The position numbers and the translations under genes were made by a program. Positions 1 through 28,479 of a stretch of DNA of 64,000 nucleotides are shown here, piece after piece. The first letter of the stretch is position 1. Every line of letters starts with the position of its first letter. This DNA comes from Hemibagrus wyckioides (lineage: Eukaryota; Chordata; Actinopteri; Siluriformes; Bagridae), in NCBI RefSeq assembly GCF_019097595.1, contig NC_080714.1, positions 9,340,759-9,404,758 of the forward strand, in the 5' to 3' direction. Under the pieces are notes generated by a model that saw only the letters and a list, made by a program, of their open reading frames with translations, searched no databases and was not told where the DNA came from.

Positions 1-587
1 TCACAGTGATGCCCAAAGAACAACCATTTCAGTAAATACTTTTTAAAAAGAACCCATTTCTTAAAAAAAAAGAAGACATTTTTATAGTCTAAAGAACTTT
101 TCGACTAGAAAGAACATTTTGTGCAATTAAAACATTGCATGGAAGGTTCTTCAACGAACCACACACCATGAGAACCAATTAAGAACCTTTATTTTTTTTA
201 AAAAAAAGGTTTATAAGTTCTACTCTATCGAAAATAATGTTTTTTTTACATGTTCTTTGGATAGTCAGGGGTGTTTGGGGTTCAGAGGGGTTCCTGGATA
301 TTCAAGCGTTCCACATAGAACCTGTTGGCAAATAGAAACACGCTTGTCACAGGGTTCTACTTGAAAACTTGAAACAACCTGAAGAGTGAATAAAGCCTTT
401 TTAAACTAATATCTGCTTTTTTCCAAGCGTAGAAATATATATTGTTTTGCTGAAACTGGATGTTAGTTCTATACTCTCTCAGCAAAATGTGTTCTTCAGG
501 TTCTCTGTAGAATTCTACAACAGAGGGGTTTTCAGGTAGAACCCTTGTAGGAACTTGAACTATAATATAAAAGAAGCCTGTGCTTAC
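1..587. other. mib2 intron, part
   Basis: AT-rich intronic sequence after the donor at 587. It has short homopolymer runs and no recognisable exon on the minus strand. Confidence 0.6.
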
Positions 588-15433
<14,846 letters not shown>

Positions 15434-16559
15434 GGCGCCGCGGACCGGTGGGCTAGCACTGCCGCTTCCGGTCTCGCTGCTGCGCTTCCGGTGAGGACGC
15501 GCAGGCGGCTCGGCAGGGGGGTGGGTGGTGGCGCCGCTGCTGGGGCCGCTGGTACGCGAGCGAGCTGGTGGCAGCGGGAGGGTGCCGAGTAGGGGGCTCT
15601 CCGGAGACAGGTCAGGGGTGACTGAGGAGAGAAAGCAGGACTGTTAGAAGAATGATTTAAAACAACCATGAATATAAGCTTCAGGCTGAGGTTAGCAACA
15701 AATGCTTATCCACAGTGATATAATGATTATGCCTCATATACACAGCACATATATTGTATAAAACTAGAGTTTTTTTATTTGCAAGAGAGCATCATGCGAT
15801 ATGAAACCAGGCCAGCAAAACCTCTGACATATTAAAGCAGACATGCGTCTGTGTATAAAAGAGGGCGAGTTGACCCTATGATGAAATCAGCCTCATCCGT
15901 TTTTCTTCCACATCAATAAACACCCTGCTGTACACGGGGCAGAGTTCCCCTCGTGGACATAAATCAGTGTTTGTGGTAAAATTGCACTGTATGACCTAGT
16001 AAGCTCTTGGTCCACTAGCAGATTTGTCATGAAGCCTGAGGCCCAGACTGTAAACAGCTGTGACTCACTCTCAATTTCTCCCACAAACACGTATACAGTT
16101 TTAAAAATAACAATAATTTACAATCATTTCCCAAACCAGCTAGCCAAGAATGATTATTTTTGTAATGCGGGTCAGTAAGTGATTTAATTCTGCATTTAGT
16201 TACAGTCAACAGTGTTCATGATACGGTCATTAACGATGACGTTCTCTGAAAACCTTCCACTGACATATTATGTGGCAGATAACAGTGACCGATATTAGGG
16301 CCGCATGGATGTACTGCAAGTGAAAGAAGTCACATTGCTAAACCATTAGTAGTCTTTTTAAATATTCAATATAAAAATTACATTAATGAACGTGACGCTA
16401 AATATTTTGTAAGGTGCTAGGGATGAATATGTGAATATGACTGGGATATGAGAATGCATATCAAAAGCTTCTTTATTTAGTGATGGAGGAGGAGGGTATT
16501 TGTTATAGTTTTTAGGCAATGGATGTAACAGATATAACAAAAAGAGGGCTAGACAAACC

Positions 16560-17020
16560 ACACTGGGAAGTGGAGGAAAGTGGGCATGGTATGCGGTGTA
16601 GGGATAGGACGTGGTGGGAGGTGGAGTGCAGAGAACGCAGAGGGAGGTGAAAGGGACATGCCAGAGTGGGAGGTGGAGAGGAGAGGCTGCAGTGGGAGGT
16701 GGAGTGGACAGACCGCAGAGAGAGGTGGAGGGGACAGGCCAATGTGGGAGGTGGAAAGAACAGGAAGCAGAGGGAGGTGGAGTGGACAGGCAGCAGTGGG
16801 AGGTGGCGTGGACAGGCTGCAGTGGGAGGTGGAGGGGACAGGCCAGAATGGAAGGTGAAGAGGAGAGGTCGCAGTGGGAGGTGGAGTGGACAGGCTGCAG
16901 AGGGAGGTGGAGTGGACAGGCTGCAGTGGGAGGTGGAGGGGACAGGCCAGAATGGAAGGTGAAGAGGAGAGGTCGCAGTGGGAGGTGGAGTGGACAGGCT
17001 ACAGAGGGAGGAGGAAGGAC
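16560..17020. repeat. G-rich minisatellite, 26-bp unit with 104-bp higher-order period
   Basis: Tandem copies of a 26-base unit (ggaggtggagtggacaggct plus gcagtg) run for about 450 bases. Every fourth unit carries the variant ggccagaatggaaggtgaag; these occur at 16841 and 16945, exactly 104 bases apart. Because 26 is not a multiple of 3, all three plus-strand frames stay open and encode one rotating 26-residue peptide repeat. I regard this as a by-product, not a gene. Confidence 0.93.
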
Positions 17021-17882
17021 ATCGCAGTAGTACAGTATAATGTGGGGTTGCTTTCTTTTTAGTAATGGTTAGTAAGGGATGCTCTTCTTATATTCACACC
17101 TGAGCCAGGAGGCAGTCTATATTATCATCTGTAGGTGTGCTCAAATAAGAGAACACAAAATGTACACTGACTGGTTTGAGAATCTTGTAAGTCCTGATTG
17201 CACACCTTTTTTCTGGCATTTAATGGTTTTGATATAACCATTAAATGTCTTTTATTCTACTAATTCTTCACTAGTCCTACTCTCTGTTCAGCTGAAGAAG
17301 GCCTGCACCATAGGATGTTTTCCATGCGACATCACTCACTGACCACTCCTCTGATCACTAGTGGGTGCCTATCTTTAGTGTACTGCTGGTTGCCATGGTT
17401 TCACCAGAAGCATGCTTGCACAGTGTATACAAAACTAAAAAATGTTTTAGTTTACATTTCATAAAGAACTGCTTGTGTTTAAAAGCAATCAGTGCAGTAC
17501 ATCAAGTCTCGAATAGCACAGGGGTTTGCCTAACTCTTTCTGGGGAAATGCGACCCAGAGCCTTGATCACCCTAAATGTGTTTATTCCAGAGTTATTATT
17601 TAGTTCCACAAAGAACTGTATCATCGGCACTGAATTAACAGTCAAATGGGAACGTGAATATGCGTGGCTTGACACAGCTTTACAGTAAGTAAGAGGTGTG
17701 TGTTAAAGGGATCATCTCCTTCCGCTGTCTCATAAAGCTTTGAACAATGCATAAGGAATAAAACACGATGGGCGATGTTACCATAAAATAATCCACACCA
17801 GGGTGGTGTGATGTGACCTAAAGTCTGGTTTATACTTGTTTGCACATCTAGAGCAGAGGTATTCGTACTGAGGCCCAGGGGT

Positions 17883-17900
17883 AAAAAAAAAAAAAAAAAA
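17883..17900. repeat. Poly-A tract
   Basis: Uninterrupted run of A residues in intronic DNA. Confidence 0.85.
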
Positions 17901-19185
17901 GGACCGCAGGATGTGGGTGAGTGGGTGAGATGACAAATACCAAGAGATATATGTATAAATGACCTTTTCAGATGTGCCCGACTTTACACATTTTATGTAG
18001 GAGCTTCGCATTTTAAAAGAAGAAAGGATAGTCTCCTTTTCCCCCTTAATAAAAGCTAGATGAAGCAACTGACATGTAAATCCAGAATGATCAACAATTG
18101 TTTGGCTTAGTTGTTTTGAGCTGAAAAATATCTAGATTAGAATGTTAAATAAATCTGTCAATAAGTGTCTGACTTAACGATCGTTTGACTATATTTATTA
18201 CGGATACCACCAAAATATTCTAGCCAAAAATAAAATCAACAATACTCAATACGAAACTTTTTTGGAGGCTTTAAATACAGAAAAACCATCAATATTAATG
18301 TTCCTACATTGCTGCACTGCTAAGTGCAAATGTCACCCTTTATTAAATTAGAATTCCTTCATATTAAATGTTTATTCAAATGACATCACGTTAAATCACC
18401 ATAGATTAATAAAAAGGATTTCAGGTGCTCATGACCTGACTTTCATATTTCACTACTGACTTTCTGTTCTACATTTTATTCTATTACATAATTTTATATT
18501 TGCATATTTTCCAAAGTGCAGTTCTGCGATGGTCAGAAATCATTCATGGTATTAGGAGGGAAGTGGTTTTGAAGTAGGAAGTAGGGCTCATGGGAAAAAC
18601 AGCTCTGGTCTAGTGTGGAATACTCTATAGTTGGCACCTCATTTCCAACAAAAATCCCCCAAAAGGTGCACTACAAAATATTTAGCACCGAATAACAATA
18701 ACTGTATCAATGTCCAAATATTTAGTGACCTGACTGTGTGCATATAATATATGTACACCCATAACATACTTATGTACAGGTGAAAACAGGGTTAAAATGC
18801 AAAGACAGGTTGTGATCCGATCACTGAAAGCACATTCAGAGGTGGTCTGGGATGCATATGGCCACATCATATTTGTACTGTGAACGTGAATGTGTTTCAA
18901 TGTGTCTGACCGATAACTGTCTACGTGATAGGCCGGCTAGAGGACATGTAATCACTGCGAGACTGTTTGGAAGTTTTGCTGAATAATAGAGCTCTTTGTC
19001 GAGAGCAGAAACAGAGATGAATGAAACAGAGAGATGAATGCAGCTGCTTTTGACCATGCGAAACAAACAATGTATGAAATCTTATCAAGGCACATTCATA
19101 ACGCCATGTGTGAACTTGGCTGTCCACTTGTGATTCGGTCACCCAAGATGCCTGTTAATACCAGGCGTGAATGAGGCCTAAAAGG

Positions 19186-19445
19186 TCCAAACATGTTCCA
19201 GCATGACAATGCCCCTGTGCACAAAGCAAAGTCCATGAAGCCATTGTATGCCAAAGCTGGAGTGGAAGAACTCAACTGGCTTCCACAGATCACTGACCTC
19301 AACCCCACTGAACACCATTGGGACGAACTGCAAGGCAATTTCAAATTGATGAAGAGCAGTAAAGGGGCATTAATTCAGCAAGGGCAAACAGGACTGGCAG
19401 CACTCACAATGGGAGCATACAGAAGTCTCATTTTCCTGAATTAAT
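19186..19445 (+). pseudogene. Tc1/mariner transposase fragment (C-terminal catalytic part)
   Basis: The plus-strand frame from 19193 reads FQHDNAPVHKAKSM, then VEELNWLPQITDLNPTEHHW and DELQ. FQHDNAPVH and DLNP.EH.WDEL carry the second Asp and final acidic residue of the DDE transposase catalytic centre. The first Asp and the DNA-binding domain are missing, and the frame ends early. This is an inactive remnant inside the mib2 intron. Confidence 0.85.
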
Positions 19446-19799
19446 AACCTATAACCTCAGGACATTTTTTTTTTTACATTTAAATCAAATGAAATTATTC
19501 AGCCTGAGTTCAAATAAAGAGCTCTGCTGCCCTGAGAAGTCTTCAAATAATTGTTTAGACCCTCTTTCAAGAAGTGGGATGACCAGTCATATAAATTAGA
19601 GTAAAAATTTAATTGACAGAATTTTGCAGAGAAGCAAAGCAAATGATTCATACATTAAAGTGATCGTTTGATATCCTGCTATTTTTTATGCAGCTTTCTT
19701 ATTGAGGCCTGAACAGGCTGCATTTTGTTTTCATAGGAAATGGATTGCTAGTAATGCTAAAGGACTTTTTACAACACTATAATTTACAGCACTGCAGAA

Positions 19800-19850
19800 G
19801 CCATCCATCTATCCGTCCATAACCTTTATCCCTGCTGCTCTACAGGAATG
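19800..19850 (-). mobile_element. Short fragment of the GGATGG-tailed SINE family
   Basis: The stretch ccatccatctatccgtccat followed by aacctttatcc is the reverse complement of the tail seen at 38880-38908. Confidence 0.4.
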
Positions 19851-20199
19851 CAAAGCTCCTTCCAAATAACATTGTTAGTTCCATTTGTGTGTGACATGAA
19901 GGTTAATCTTGGTCTATCATAAATCAGACTTCAGATGCATTCAGAAAATCATGGACCATATTCAGTTTTATTTAGCAAAACAAGCAAATTCCAGATAACA
20001 AGGATTTAGTTTCACCATCAGTAGCATGAAGTGTAATGTATGATGCAGTATTTACAATAAAATTCCACAGTCACACAACCATGTTTCCCTGTTACCGTCT
20101 CGCTGAGACAGCACTGCTTCTTAATTACAGGAAACCCTTGAGGTTATCTATGATACAGAGAACCAGAGCTACATGTGACTAGCCATTTACTTCACCCCT

Positions 20200-21500
20200 T
20201 CTGACCAAAAGAGGCTGTGAGAAACGCATATGCCAACAATGTCAAGAGAAAAAGAATTCACTTTAGGACTAAGTGGTCAGACATTACCGCATTGTCAACC
20301 GTGGAGAACCCGGAGAAATTACATTGTAATGCCTGTGTAGCAGAAGCCAGACACCTTTTAAAAAGGCCCAAGAGGAAGAGAATTTCCTCTGGCTGGAAAT
20401 CCTATAGTCCTAAAAGTAATGACATGCACTACCCAGTGGCCTAGCTTCAACCTAGACAAGGAAGCCACCCCTATATTTCCTCTGTGGCAGATGAACAGTT
20501 GGTCTGAGCATCGGATAACTGCCATCTGGTCTAAATAATACTATACGGTGCTTACTGGCATGGCAAGGAATTCTCGGCAGGCTCGCCCTCTCTGAAGACT
20601 AAGTTCAGTGATATGGCCATAAGCAGAAATCCTGGATTTAACTATAACGTCACTGCAGAGTCATATGGCCACCAAAGCATTTTAGGAAAGCTTATCACCA
20701 GAGCATGGAACTCCACAGCTCTTATAGTTGAGACTGTTAGCAAAAAGGCAGTTGTCAGGTATCCATTTCAAGGAAGCAGCCTGCAAAGGCTTATAAGAAG
20801 AGGACTTAAGGGACTGCAGCACAAGGGAGGTCACATGCAGAGCTCCTAGAGAACTTTAGTGAATGGAGGAACCTTGCCTCTTTTATAATGACAGAAAGAA
20901 GCCTGTGAGACCCCAGAGAGATGCCATCCAATGTGTTGTGGTGCACGGTCACATAAACCTTTAGGGAGTCTTACAACTGCGTAGCAAAATAGAAGCTAGG
21001 ATCTAGGGGATCAGTAAGGGGAGTCAATAAGGTGACATTCAAAAGTGTTTCCTGGACGACTAGATCACAGCTCTCATCTGGAGATGCTATCAGTTCAGCC
21101 AGACCCACAGGCAACACTGTAGTGCCCCCACAGTCGAGCTGATCTCAGTGAGGTAAATCTTGAAAAGAGATTCTGTGCAATGCAAAAGGAGCCACTTGAC
21201 CTTTTGCCACCCTGATTATCTCTCTCTAATAAGACACTGCTCCCTCATGTGTCTTAGATGCCCTACCTCTTGGTGGGGGCTAGTCTTCCAAGTATGACAG
21301 TATTCTGATGCCAATGGCCTCTCTAAAGGGTAGAGCAGGGGCAGTCTGATGCCTACCAGGGGTCTGAGAGCATGGCTCTACATTAAAAAGATTTGTGAGA
21401 AGCAGGCCTGCCCCATGTGGCAGGCTGTGATGACCTGAAAATATCAAATGAACAGCCCATTTGCCAAAATTGCCAATACCCCACGATATCCTCAGACAAC
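20200..21500. other. Unrecognised, moderately GC-rich intronic stretch with degenerate similarity to 23410-23560
   Basis: Two short plus-strand open frames (20217-20444, basic; 20613-20849) have no similarity I can name. The part gactgcagcacaagggagg to gagagatgccatcc (20815-20940) resembles gactccagcacaaggggaga to gaaagatgccatt (23436-23540). This suggests a decayed dispersed repeat rather than a gene. Confidence 0.4.
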
Positions 21501-24157
21501 ACATCAATTCCACACGGTCATACTGTTCAGTCCTAATAGTAATGTTGCAGAATTTAATTTTATTTTACAAAAATATTGCCACTGTGTTTACTAAATGCAT
21601 TCAACAACACAGAAAGATTTCTTTAACCTCTTCAACTTTCTTGAACTTTCGGTGAGTTTGAGTAACTGCTTGTGAGTAACAGTCACTTGATTTTGCAACT
21701 CTATCAAATAGCAAATAATCTTGCTTAATTACTTTGGCAGCGAAATCAAATGCACCCATCTGTGGAAGATAAAAATCCTGCAGCCTTTCAACACCAGTGG
21801 TCTAATTCCTGAAAGTAGAAATAGGACCAAATTAGAAGGAAAGACAGGGATTCATCATTCTGAAAGCCAGTACATCAGCAATCCCACTCAAACTTTAAGT
21901 TCGCTTGTTCTACTCGACAGTGCTGGTTTTGCCTCACAGATACTCTGAGAGCTGCAGGACTACTGCAGAATTCCTCTTGCCATGCATTCTGACTTTTGGA
22001 GAGGGCTTTCACAGCCAAATGCTGTGCCAAGTACACAGAGTGATTCAGCAAAGCCGCAGGGTCACACAAGAAGTGTGTATCTGGACCATTGTTCTCGCTG
22101 GTGCTGTACGCTTCCAATGTCATCGGACAATGCTTCTTATTAACATGGACTCACACACTGCAAAATATAAAGCTGCGGTTTGCGTCACCCAGCAAGTCAG
22201 CTCACAGGTCACTGATCTGAAAATATACTAAACATTTAAACCCTGATTTATTAAGAAATCAAAAAATGAACAATACTTTGCAATCTCTGGACAAGATTTG
22301 GCTAATTTCCCAAGGATAACCGTATAAGTAATCTGTGCAAGGTAAAGAGAGGAAATGATATGCGTGTGTGTTCTTGATAGCTGGGGTGGAATCAGATCTC
22401 CAAAAGCATCCCAGAGGAGTCCAAATGAAACCTGGCACATGCCTGTGAGAAGGGAAAAAAATGATTTAAAGGTGATAAGGAGTGGCGTGAGGTAAAGTGT
22501 TTATTTGTTCTCTGCTTGGTGGGAAACGAATACACAAATGACCTCACAAATGATCCTCACTGTGGAATTTGTTTCATTACCCAGTTGTGTACATGTTTAT
22601 CTAAATCATTCGTAATAACTAGCAAACAACTAACAGGAAGGGTTTGAATGTTTCTCTCTATTTTTTTGTATGCCGGACTCGGTTACACCTGGTGTTTGCT
22701 AGGCCTTGGCACGTTTCATATTTATTGCTGTGTTTTGGCTAGAATGCTAACACTATCTGGTTTGCGCTTAGTATGTTTGCCAGGGTGGAGAACAGAATAC
22801 ACAGATTAGATAATCAAATACACCGGGAACACAGATTAGGTAATAAGAATACAAACCAGAAGTGACTAGGCATCTACGTATGCTACACAGTACTGAGCTG
22901 TGAGATCACAACCTAGAGAACAGTGATAAATCTGACTGTCACAGTGACGTGCATAAATGATTCTGTAATCCAGAACAAATGTAATACAGCATTTATTATT
23001 TCCTCAAAGTGCATATTACCATACCAAATTATCAGTACAGCTGAGGTGTTATTACTATCTAGGCATTCTCAATAGCACACATTATGCAGTTTGGGACACG
23101 CCCCTGAACGTGTGTATTAATCTGCGCGGCACTGAATGACAACACAGCGAATTCATCAAATGTATTTCACAAGTAGATTCTAGCAGATAGATGGGGAAAA
23201 AATTCAAAAAGGAAAAACTTAGTAAATAATTCCATCTAAATTCCCTTTTACCTGTAGAGGTGTGTGAAAACATCACAGCACTACTTTGCAAAGGGACACC
23301 CATGATTGTGTAGAAGGTTTTATTTACATTTATTTAGAACAGAGCAACATGAACGACATGCAAGACTTGCTGTGATTTATGCATCAAGGTTATGTTAAAT
23401 AGGTGTGTAAGTAGGGGCTTTCAGGGGACTCGGGGGACTCCAGCACAAGGGGAGATCCCATGCCAAGCTCGTAGGCGAACATGCGTCCCTTTCAAAAACG
23501 CTGTAAAAGGTTTACGAGACCACAGAAAGATGCCATTCACAGTGCTGAGGTTTACTGATACGGTGGTTGAAAAATCCCCTTTTTGAAACAGAAAAACCTC
23601 TGGTAGTTTATTAAAAAAAATATTTAGCATTGTGGAAATTAGGCATTGTTAAATGGGGTGGTGCCACTCTGCTCCCTGTCCTCTAAAGGAAGACCCTTTT
23701 ATTAGAAAAGACAGCTGCATTGCAAGCTGTTTCTGAAACGCCTGTAGCTTCAACACACCTAGATGAATTACTGTTGTGACTGCCATCATCAGTCCTAGTA
23801 TCCTCAACAGAAGCCAGTACCACACACTGCATCCTGACTAAATCATCACTGGTAAGCATCATAATGTCTGACAGATTGGTGCTGCCAGCTTGGCTGACAT
23901 TCAGAGTAAATCTATCCTCATGTCAGTTAAATGTGTGGCCTGCTTCTGTGTTTGAGAGTTCACCGTGAGACCATGTGCTGTATTGTGTGTGAGGAGGGAG
24001 GAAGTTTCCTGAAAGGCCTGCACCTTGATTCGGGGAACATAGGCTCCAGTCACCCGAAGAAAGGGAAGAAACTGGCACTTCCAGGAAAAAAAAACAAAAA
24101 AAAACAAACATTGGATAAAATTTTGGAATGCTTGCAATTGAAAGACAAACCCTAGAA

Positions 24158-24179
24158 ATCACCCGTGTTCTCGGGTGAT
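24158..24179. repeat. Short perfect inverted repeat
   Basis: ATCACCCG and CGGGTGAT separated by six bases (8-bp stem). Its function is unknown and it may be chance. Confidence 0.6.
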
Positions 24180-24609
24180 AGAGGAAGAATATAGTTGCAA
24201 GCTTGAACTATATCTGACTCGATAGCATATAAAAAAGAACCAGTGAGAGCGGAAGAACTGTATGGTTCACCAGGACCCAATTATCATATGCAGTTGCTGC
24301 CCAGTGGGGGATGTTTTCAGCTGCTCAGTGGGAATCTTCAGTGGTGGGATGTGTGGTTTAGAATGGATCCTTATGGGTGAACTGGTTATGCTGACCTTAA
24401 AGTGCCATTCGGCATGTACGGTGCGGTACTCGATTCTAAAGCCTCAGGGCTTCTTTTACTGCACTGCTGAAAAAAATGTGACGAGGTTAGTCTAAATGTT
24501 TACTAAATTCAACTAGTTTTAATTTCACCCATGGCAGAAACTACATCCAAACAAATTAGTATCGACTGCACATGATATGTTGCATAATAAAATACACTCA
24601 TATCCTCTA

Positions 24610-24668
24610 AAGAAAAAAAAAAAGCAGCTCCTTGTTTGCATGGATTAAAAAAAAAAAAAAAAAAAAAA
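24610..24668. repeat. Paired poly-A tracts
   Basis: Two A-runs separated by about 25 bases, of the kind left by retroposition. No clear element is attached. Confidence 0.7.
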
Positions 24669-25474
24669 TCCTATGCACTATCATCATGAGACAATACAAT
24701 AGTACACAAGTAATGCACTAGCTCTTGAAGATGCTTCCAAATCTTTAAGGTCTGATGGGAGCAATTTGGCTTCGTGATAAAGTTATGACGCTGATGGGCA
24801 GAAAGCGGTAGAGCGAAACATTAGTGTGCCCAATCTGCCAAATGTGTGTATAACACACTGGCACGAATATAGTGCATGTGCGTCCACACACACACACACA
24901 ACCAACTCTCTGCTACATTCAGGCAGCCTTCCCTCGCTGATTCAGTCCTGGCTACAGAGATAACAGTGGCATTTGGGAGGCTCGTATTCAGTAGAGGAGA
25001 AGACAGGATTGAAAAACACATCCAGAGCTACACAGAGCAAATAAGAAAAGCCTTGTGCTTCATCGTGAGACAAACCAGCAACCATTTCTTACATTCTCAG
25101 CTTGTTTCATTATGCACTACACTACACAGCCTCAGTAGTATTTTAAAAATCATTTGCACTTCCATCATATTGGATGTTTTAATAAATAGGAAACTTAAGA
25201 AACATATTCAGGCAATGCTTACTTCTGCTGTACTGAAAATGTATGTACCGAAAAGTAAATCTGATAATTAACTGAACTCAGGGCCTCCAGGTGTGAATGT
25301 CAAAATCATTCACTCACAGAATTTTGCTCCTAGTGAAAAATTAGGCAAGCTTTGTATGCAACAATAAGATATTATTTTATACTGGTTGTCAATACACCCA
25401 TTTCTACTGATGGATGGACCAGACAATTAATACAAGTGTCCATTATTTGGATGATCAGAATCATTATTTAACTA

Positions 25475-25934
25475 CACCGACCAGGCATAACATTATGACC
25501 ACCTGCCTGATATTGTGTTGTTCCCCCTTTTGCTGCCAAAAATGCTCCTGCACCGTGTATTTCTATCAGAACCAGCATTAACTTCTTCAGCAATTTGAGC
25601 AACAGTAGCTCGTCTGTTAGATCGGATCACACGGGCCAGCCTTCACTCCCCACGTGCATCAATGATAGATACTGACCACTGCAGACCAGGAACACCCCCA
25701 CAAGAGCTGCAGTTTTGGAGATCCATTCGTCTAGCCATCACAATTTGGCCCTTGTCAAACTCGCTCGAATCCTTACGCTTGTCCATTTTTCCTGCTTCTA
25801 ACACATCAACTTTGAGGACAAAATGTTCACTTGCTGCCTAATATATCCCACCCACTAACAGGTGCCATGATGAGGAGATAATCAGTGTTACTCACTTCAC
25901 CTCTCAGTGCTCATAATGTTATGCCTGATCGGTG
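25475..25934 (-). mobile_element. Non-autonomous Tc1-like element, family A, copy 1
   Basis: About 460 bases with terminal inverted repeats (caccgaccaggcataacatt at the left, its complement atgttatgcctgatcggtg at the right), flanked by TA on both sides as expected for Tc1/mariner. The minus strand retains the start of a transposase including [22 protein letters not shown] helix-turn-helix sequence, then deleted and frameshifted remains. It cannot encode a full transposase. Confidence 0.9.
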
Positions 25935-26614
25935 TATGAATAAAACATGAAAATATCTTGAGCTTGTATTAACCATGAACCAAAAATCCATTCAAAAAAC
26001 CCACTCACATCAGGATGATGGAACTGGAAGTGTTTAAACTTATATCCACTGTTTAAAACTCTTTCCTTCACCGCTTTATATCCATTTTGGAATCGCTCCT
26101 TTGGCACCTATTGTGAAGTCAATAAGTACGAAAACATGATGCAACTGTTTCACGCTTCACCTCCAGGAGTCAGACTATGTTCAAAAAACAGAAAAAGCAC
26201 AACCCAAGCTACAGATGTGTGTGTATTGAAGAAAAACCATGGCACACTCATCCGGGGAAAAATCAGCAACAGCTGTGGTCTCCAGAGTCGTACTGTTCCT
26301 CTAACATGACTGGCACATACGTTATTGATTACTGCTGCTTCATTATCAGATTCTCATCAAACTGTGGATGTTACTGACGGTATGAGAAAAGAAAGATCAA
26401 ATGTGTTAGATCTTTCGAAGGTTATAGTGCACTTCAGAAGGTCAGCCATTTCTCTCCTGATGATGAGTCAGCGTACAGGAGGGAAGGGAAGCGGCTGACC
26501 GAGTCAAGTGCTGTCAGGACAACAATCTCCTTAAATGTTAATAAAACAAAAAGGACCGGATTGTTGATTCATGGAGGAGAAGGACGAGGGAGAAGCATTC
26601 AGCATTGTATGTTG

Positions 26615-26705
26615 ACCTTCGCTCACCACGTGCATCGATGATGCATCCGTGTGTGCCCGTGACCCTGACACCGGTGCACCGTTTGTCCTTCTTTGGACCA
26701 TTTTT
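26615..26705 (-). mobile_element. Tc1-like family A fragment
   Basis: The stretch gctcaccacgtgcatcgatg to tccttctttggaccattttt matches the region after the helix-turn-helix of family A; compare ggaacagtggtgaaccggca on the opposite strand at 36655. No terminal repeats are present. Confidence 0.55.
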
Positions 26706-28479
26706 GGACCAATATGCCCATTCGAGAGCTGACTGTCAAAAGATTTACTGTTATGGCTGATCTGTCCACATTGCACACTGTATATTCTTTTTCCTCACCT
26801 TGCACTATTTGTCCTATAAGTGTTTCCCTGATGTCCTGAAGTCAGAGGTTGCTGGGACGAAGATTGTCCACTGTATCCTGTAATGCAGTCCAAACATCCC
26901 GAACGAATACACAGCAATCGTAAGTGGTAATATTTCTGAATCGTTAAGTGGTGCTTATATTTAGGTTGGCAGTGAGCTAGAATACCAATGGGTTTACTTC
27001 AGCACACCTAACAATGAAGGCACACATGGGTACAGTATGTCCAACAATTGTATTCTTTCCAATTGCATGTCTTACTGGTAACATAGCAAAGTGCTTCGCT
27101 GCTATGTGAATAGTTACAACAAAGACTAATAGGTTACAGCCGAATACCATTAGCAATTACACAAGGTGTGGTGTGTAACCCGGAATAACAAACAATGTTG
27201 TACGGTGTAATTCTTCATTTAGAGCTTGTAATCAGCAATGTCACAGAAATTTGTGACAAGTGTGATCAAACACTTTCCAAACTCAACATTTTCTCTCGAC
27301 ACACTTTAGGTCCAAGCTATATTTGTGTAGTCCAAATTCAAATTCTTACTAGATAATTATATTAGAGTAATATTCTTCATGGGTTCAAACCTGTGTGTGT
27401 GTGTACATGCTCTTTCTTTCACAGACATTCCTTTCACAATTTTCCCATTTTCCCCACTGTAAATCAAATCTGAACAGCGCCTACTCTTACGTGTATTCAT
27501 CCGAGCACACTGTGTTCTGAAAAAGTTTACATAAGAGCTAGCTGATAAACTATGATGATAATTTTATGATGCACAATGGCACAAATTGTCAAATACTGTC
27601 AAACACACACACACACTCCATTTCTATTCTACCTATTACAGCATTAAGCACTAAATTGTGAACCATTTCTGAATGGCCGTTAAAAGAGCAGATTTAAACT
27701 CTCTTGAGCTCTCATTCAGCTCATTCCTCGAATCGGCGTTAAACACACTAATGCAAGTCTGAGATACGCCACTGGAAAAAATGCGTCCGTCAAATTAGAT
27801 TTAAAAGACTTTGTAAATGTTTCACCGAGTCGGCTCTGCCACTGGAGCGAGACTTGGTTCGTAACTACGGTGGCAGGCGAGAATAGACTATGAAATTTGT
27901 GGACTAAGAAACACAACCACAGTGGAAAGATCCAACCAAAAGGCGGAAATCCAAACCCAACCGCTGAACGGACGTCATATTCCTGATTTAGTGAAAGCGA
28001 CGTTCACGTACACCGAGTTTAGATTCTAGTAGAGTCACCAGGAGGAGTTTCTAATAATGGTTGCCACAGTAACAATTTTTTATCAGTATGTGCTGCAACT
28101 AGCAATTGAGACAAATAAAATAACATTTTATTTTAGTTTTATTTTTGTTATTTTATTGGCACACAGAAACTGGAAAGAGTTTCTTTTTCCAGACAATACT
28201 TTAAAAAAAATTAAATATTCACTCGTATCAACTTATTAACTTACTTACAAAATATTATGAAATTAAATTATGCTCTTTTTAAAATACTAAAAAAAAAAAT
28301 CATACTAAAAACTACCACAGAATTTAGAAACAAAGCAAAAATCACAAAAATGGCAACACTACACAGAAAAACATTGTCCATAGATTATTTGATCGTCCAC
28401 TAAAGGTTGTAAATAATAAGAAATATAATAACTAAAAGTGTGTGTAATAATGCTGTTATTCCTGGGCAGTGGAGTAGCA

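Noticed and set aside
16580..17062. Several overlapping plus-strand frames with Gly/Trp-rich repeats
   Set aside because: They are a consequence of the 26-bp minisatellite period; identical peptides appear in all three frames and there is no gene context.
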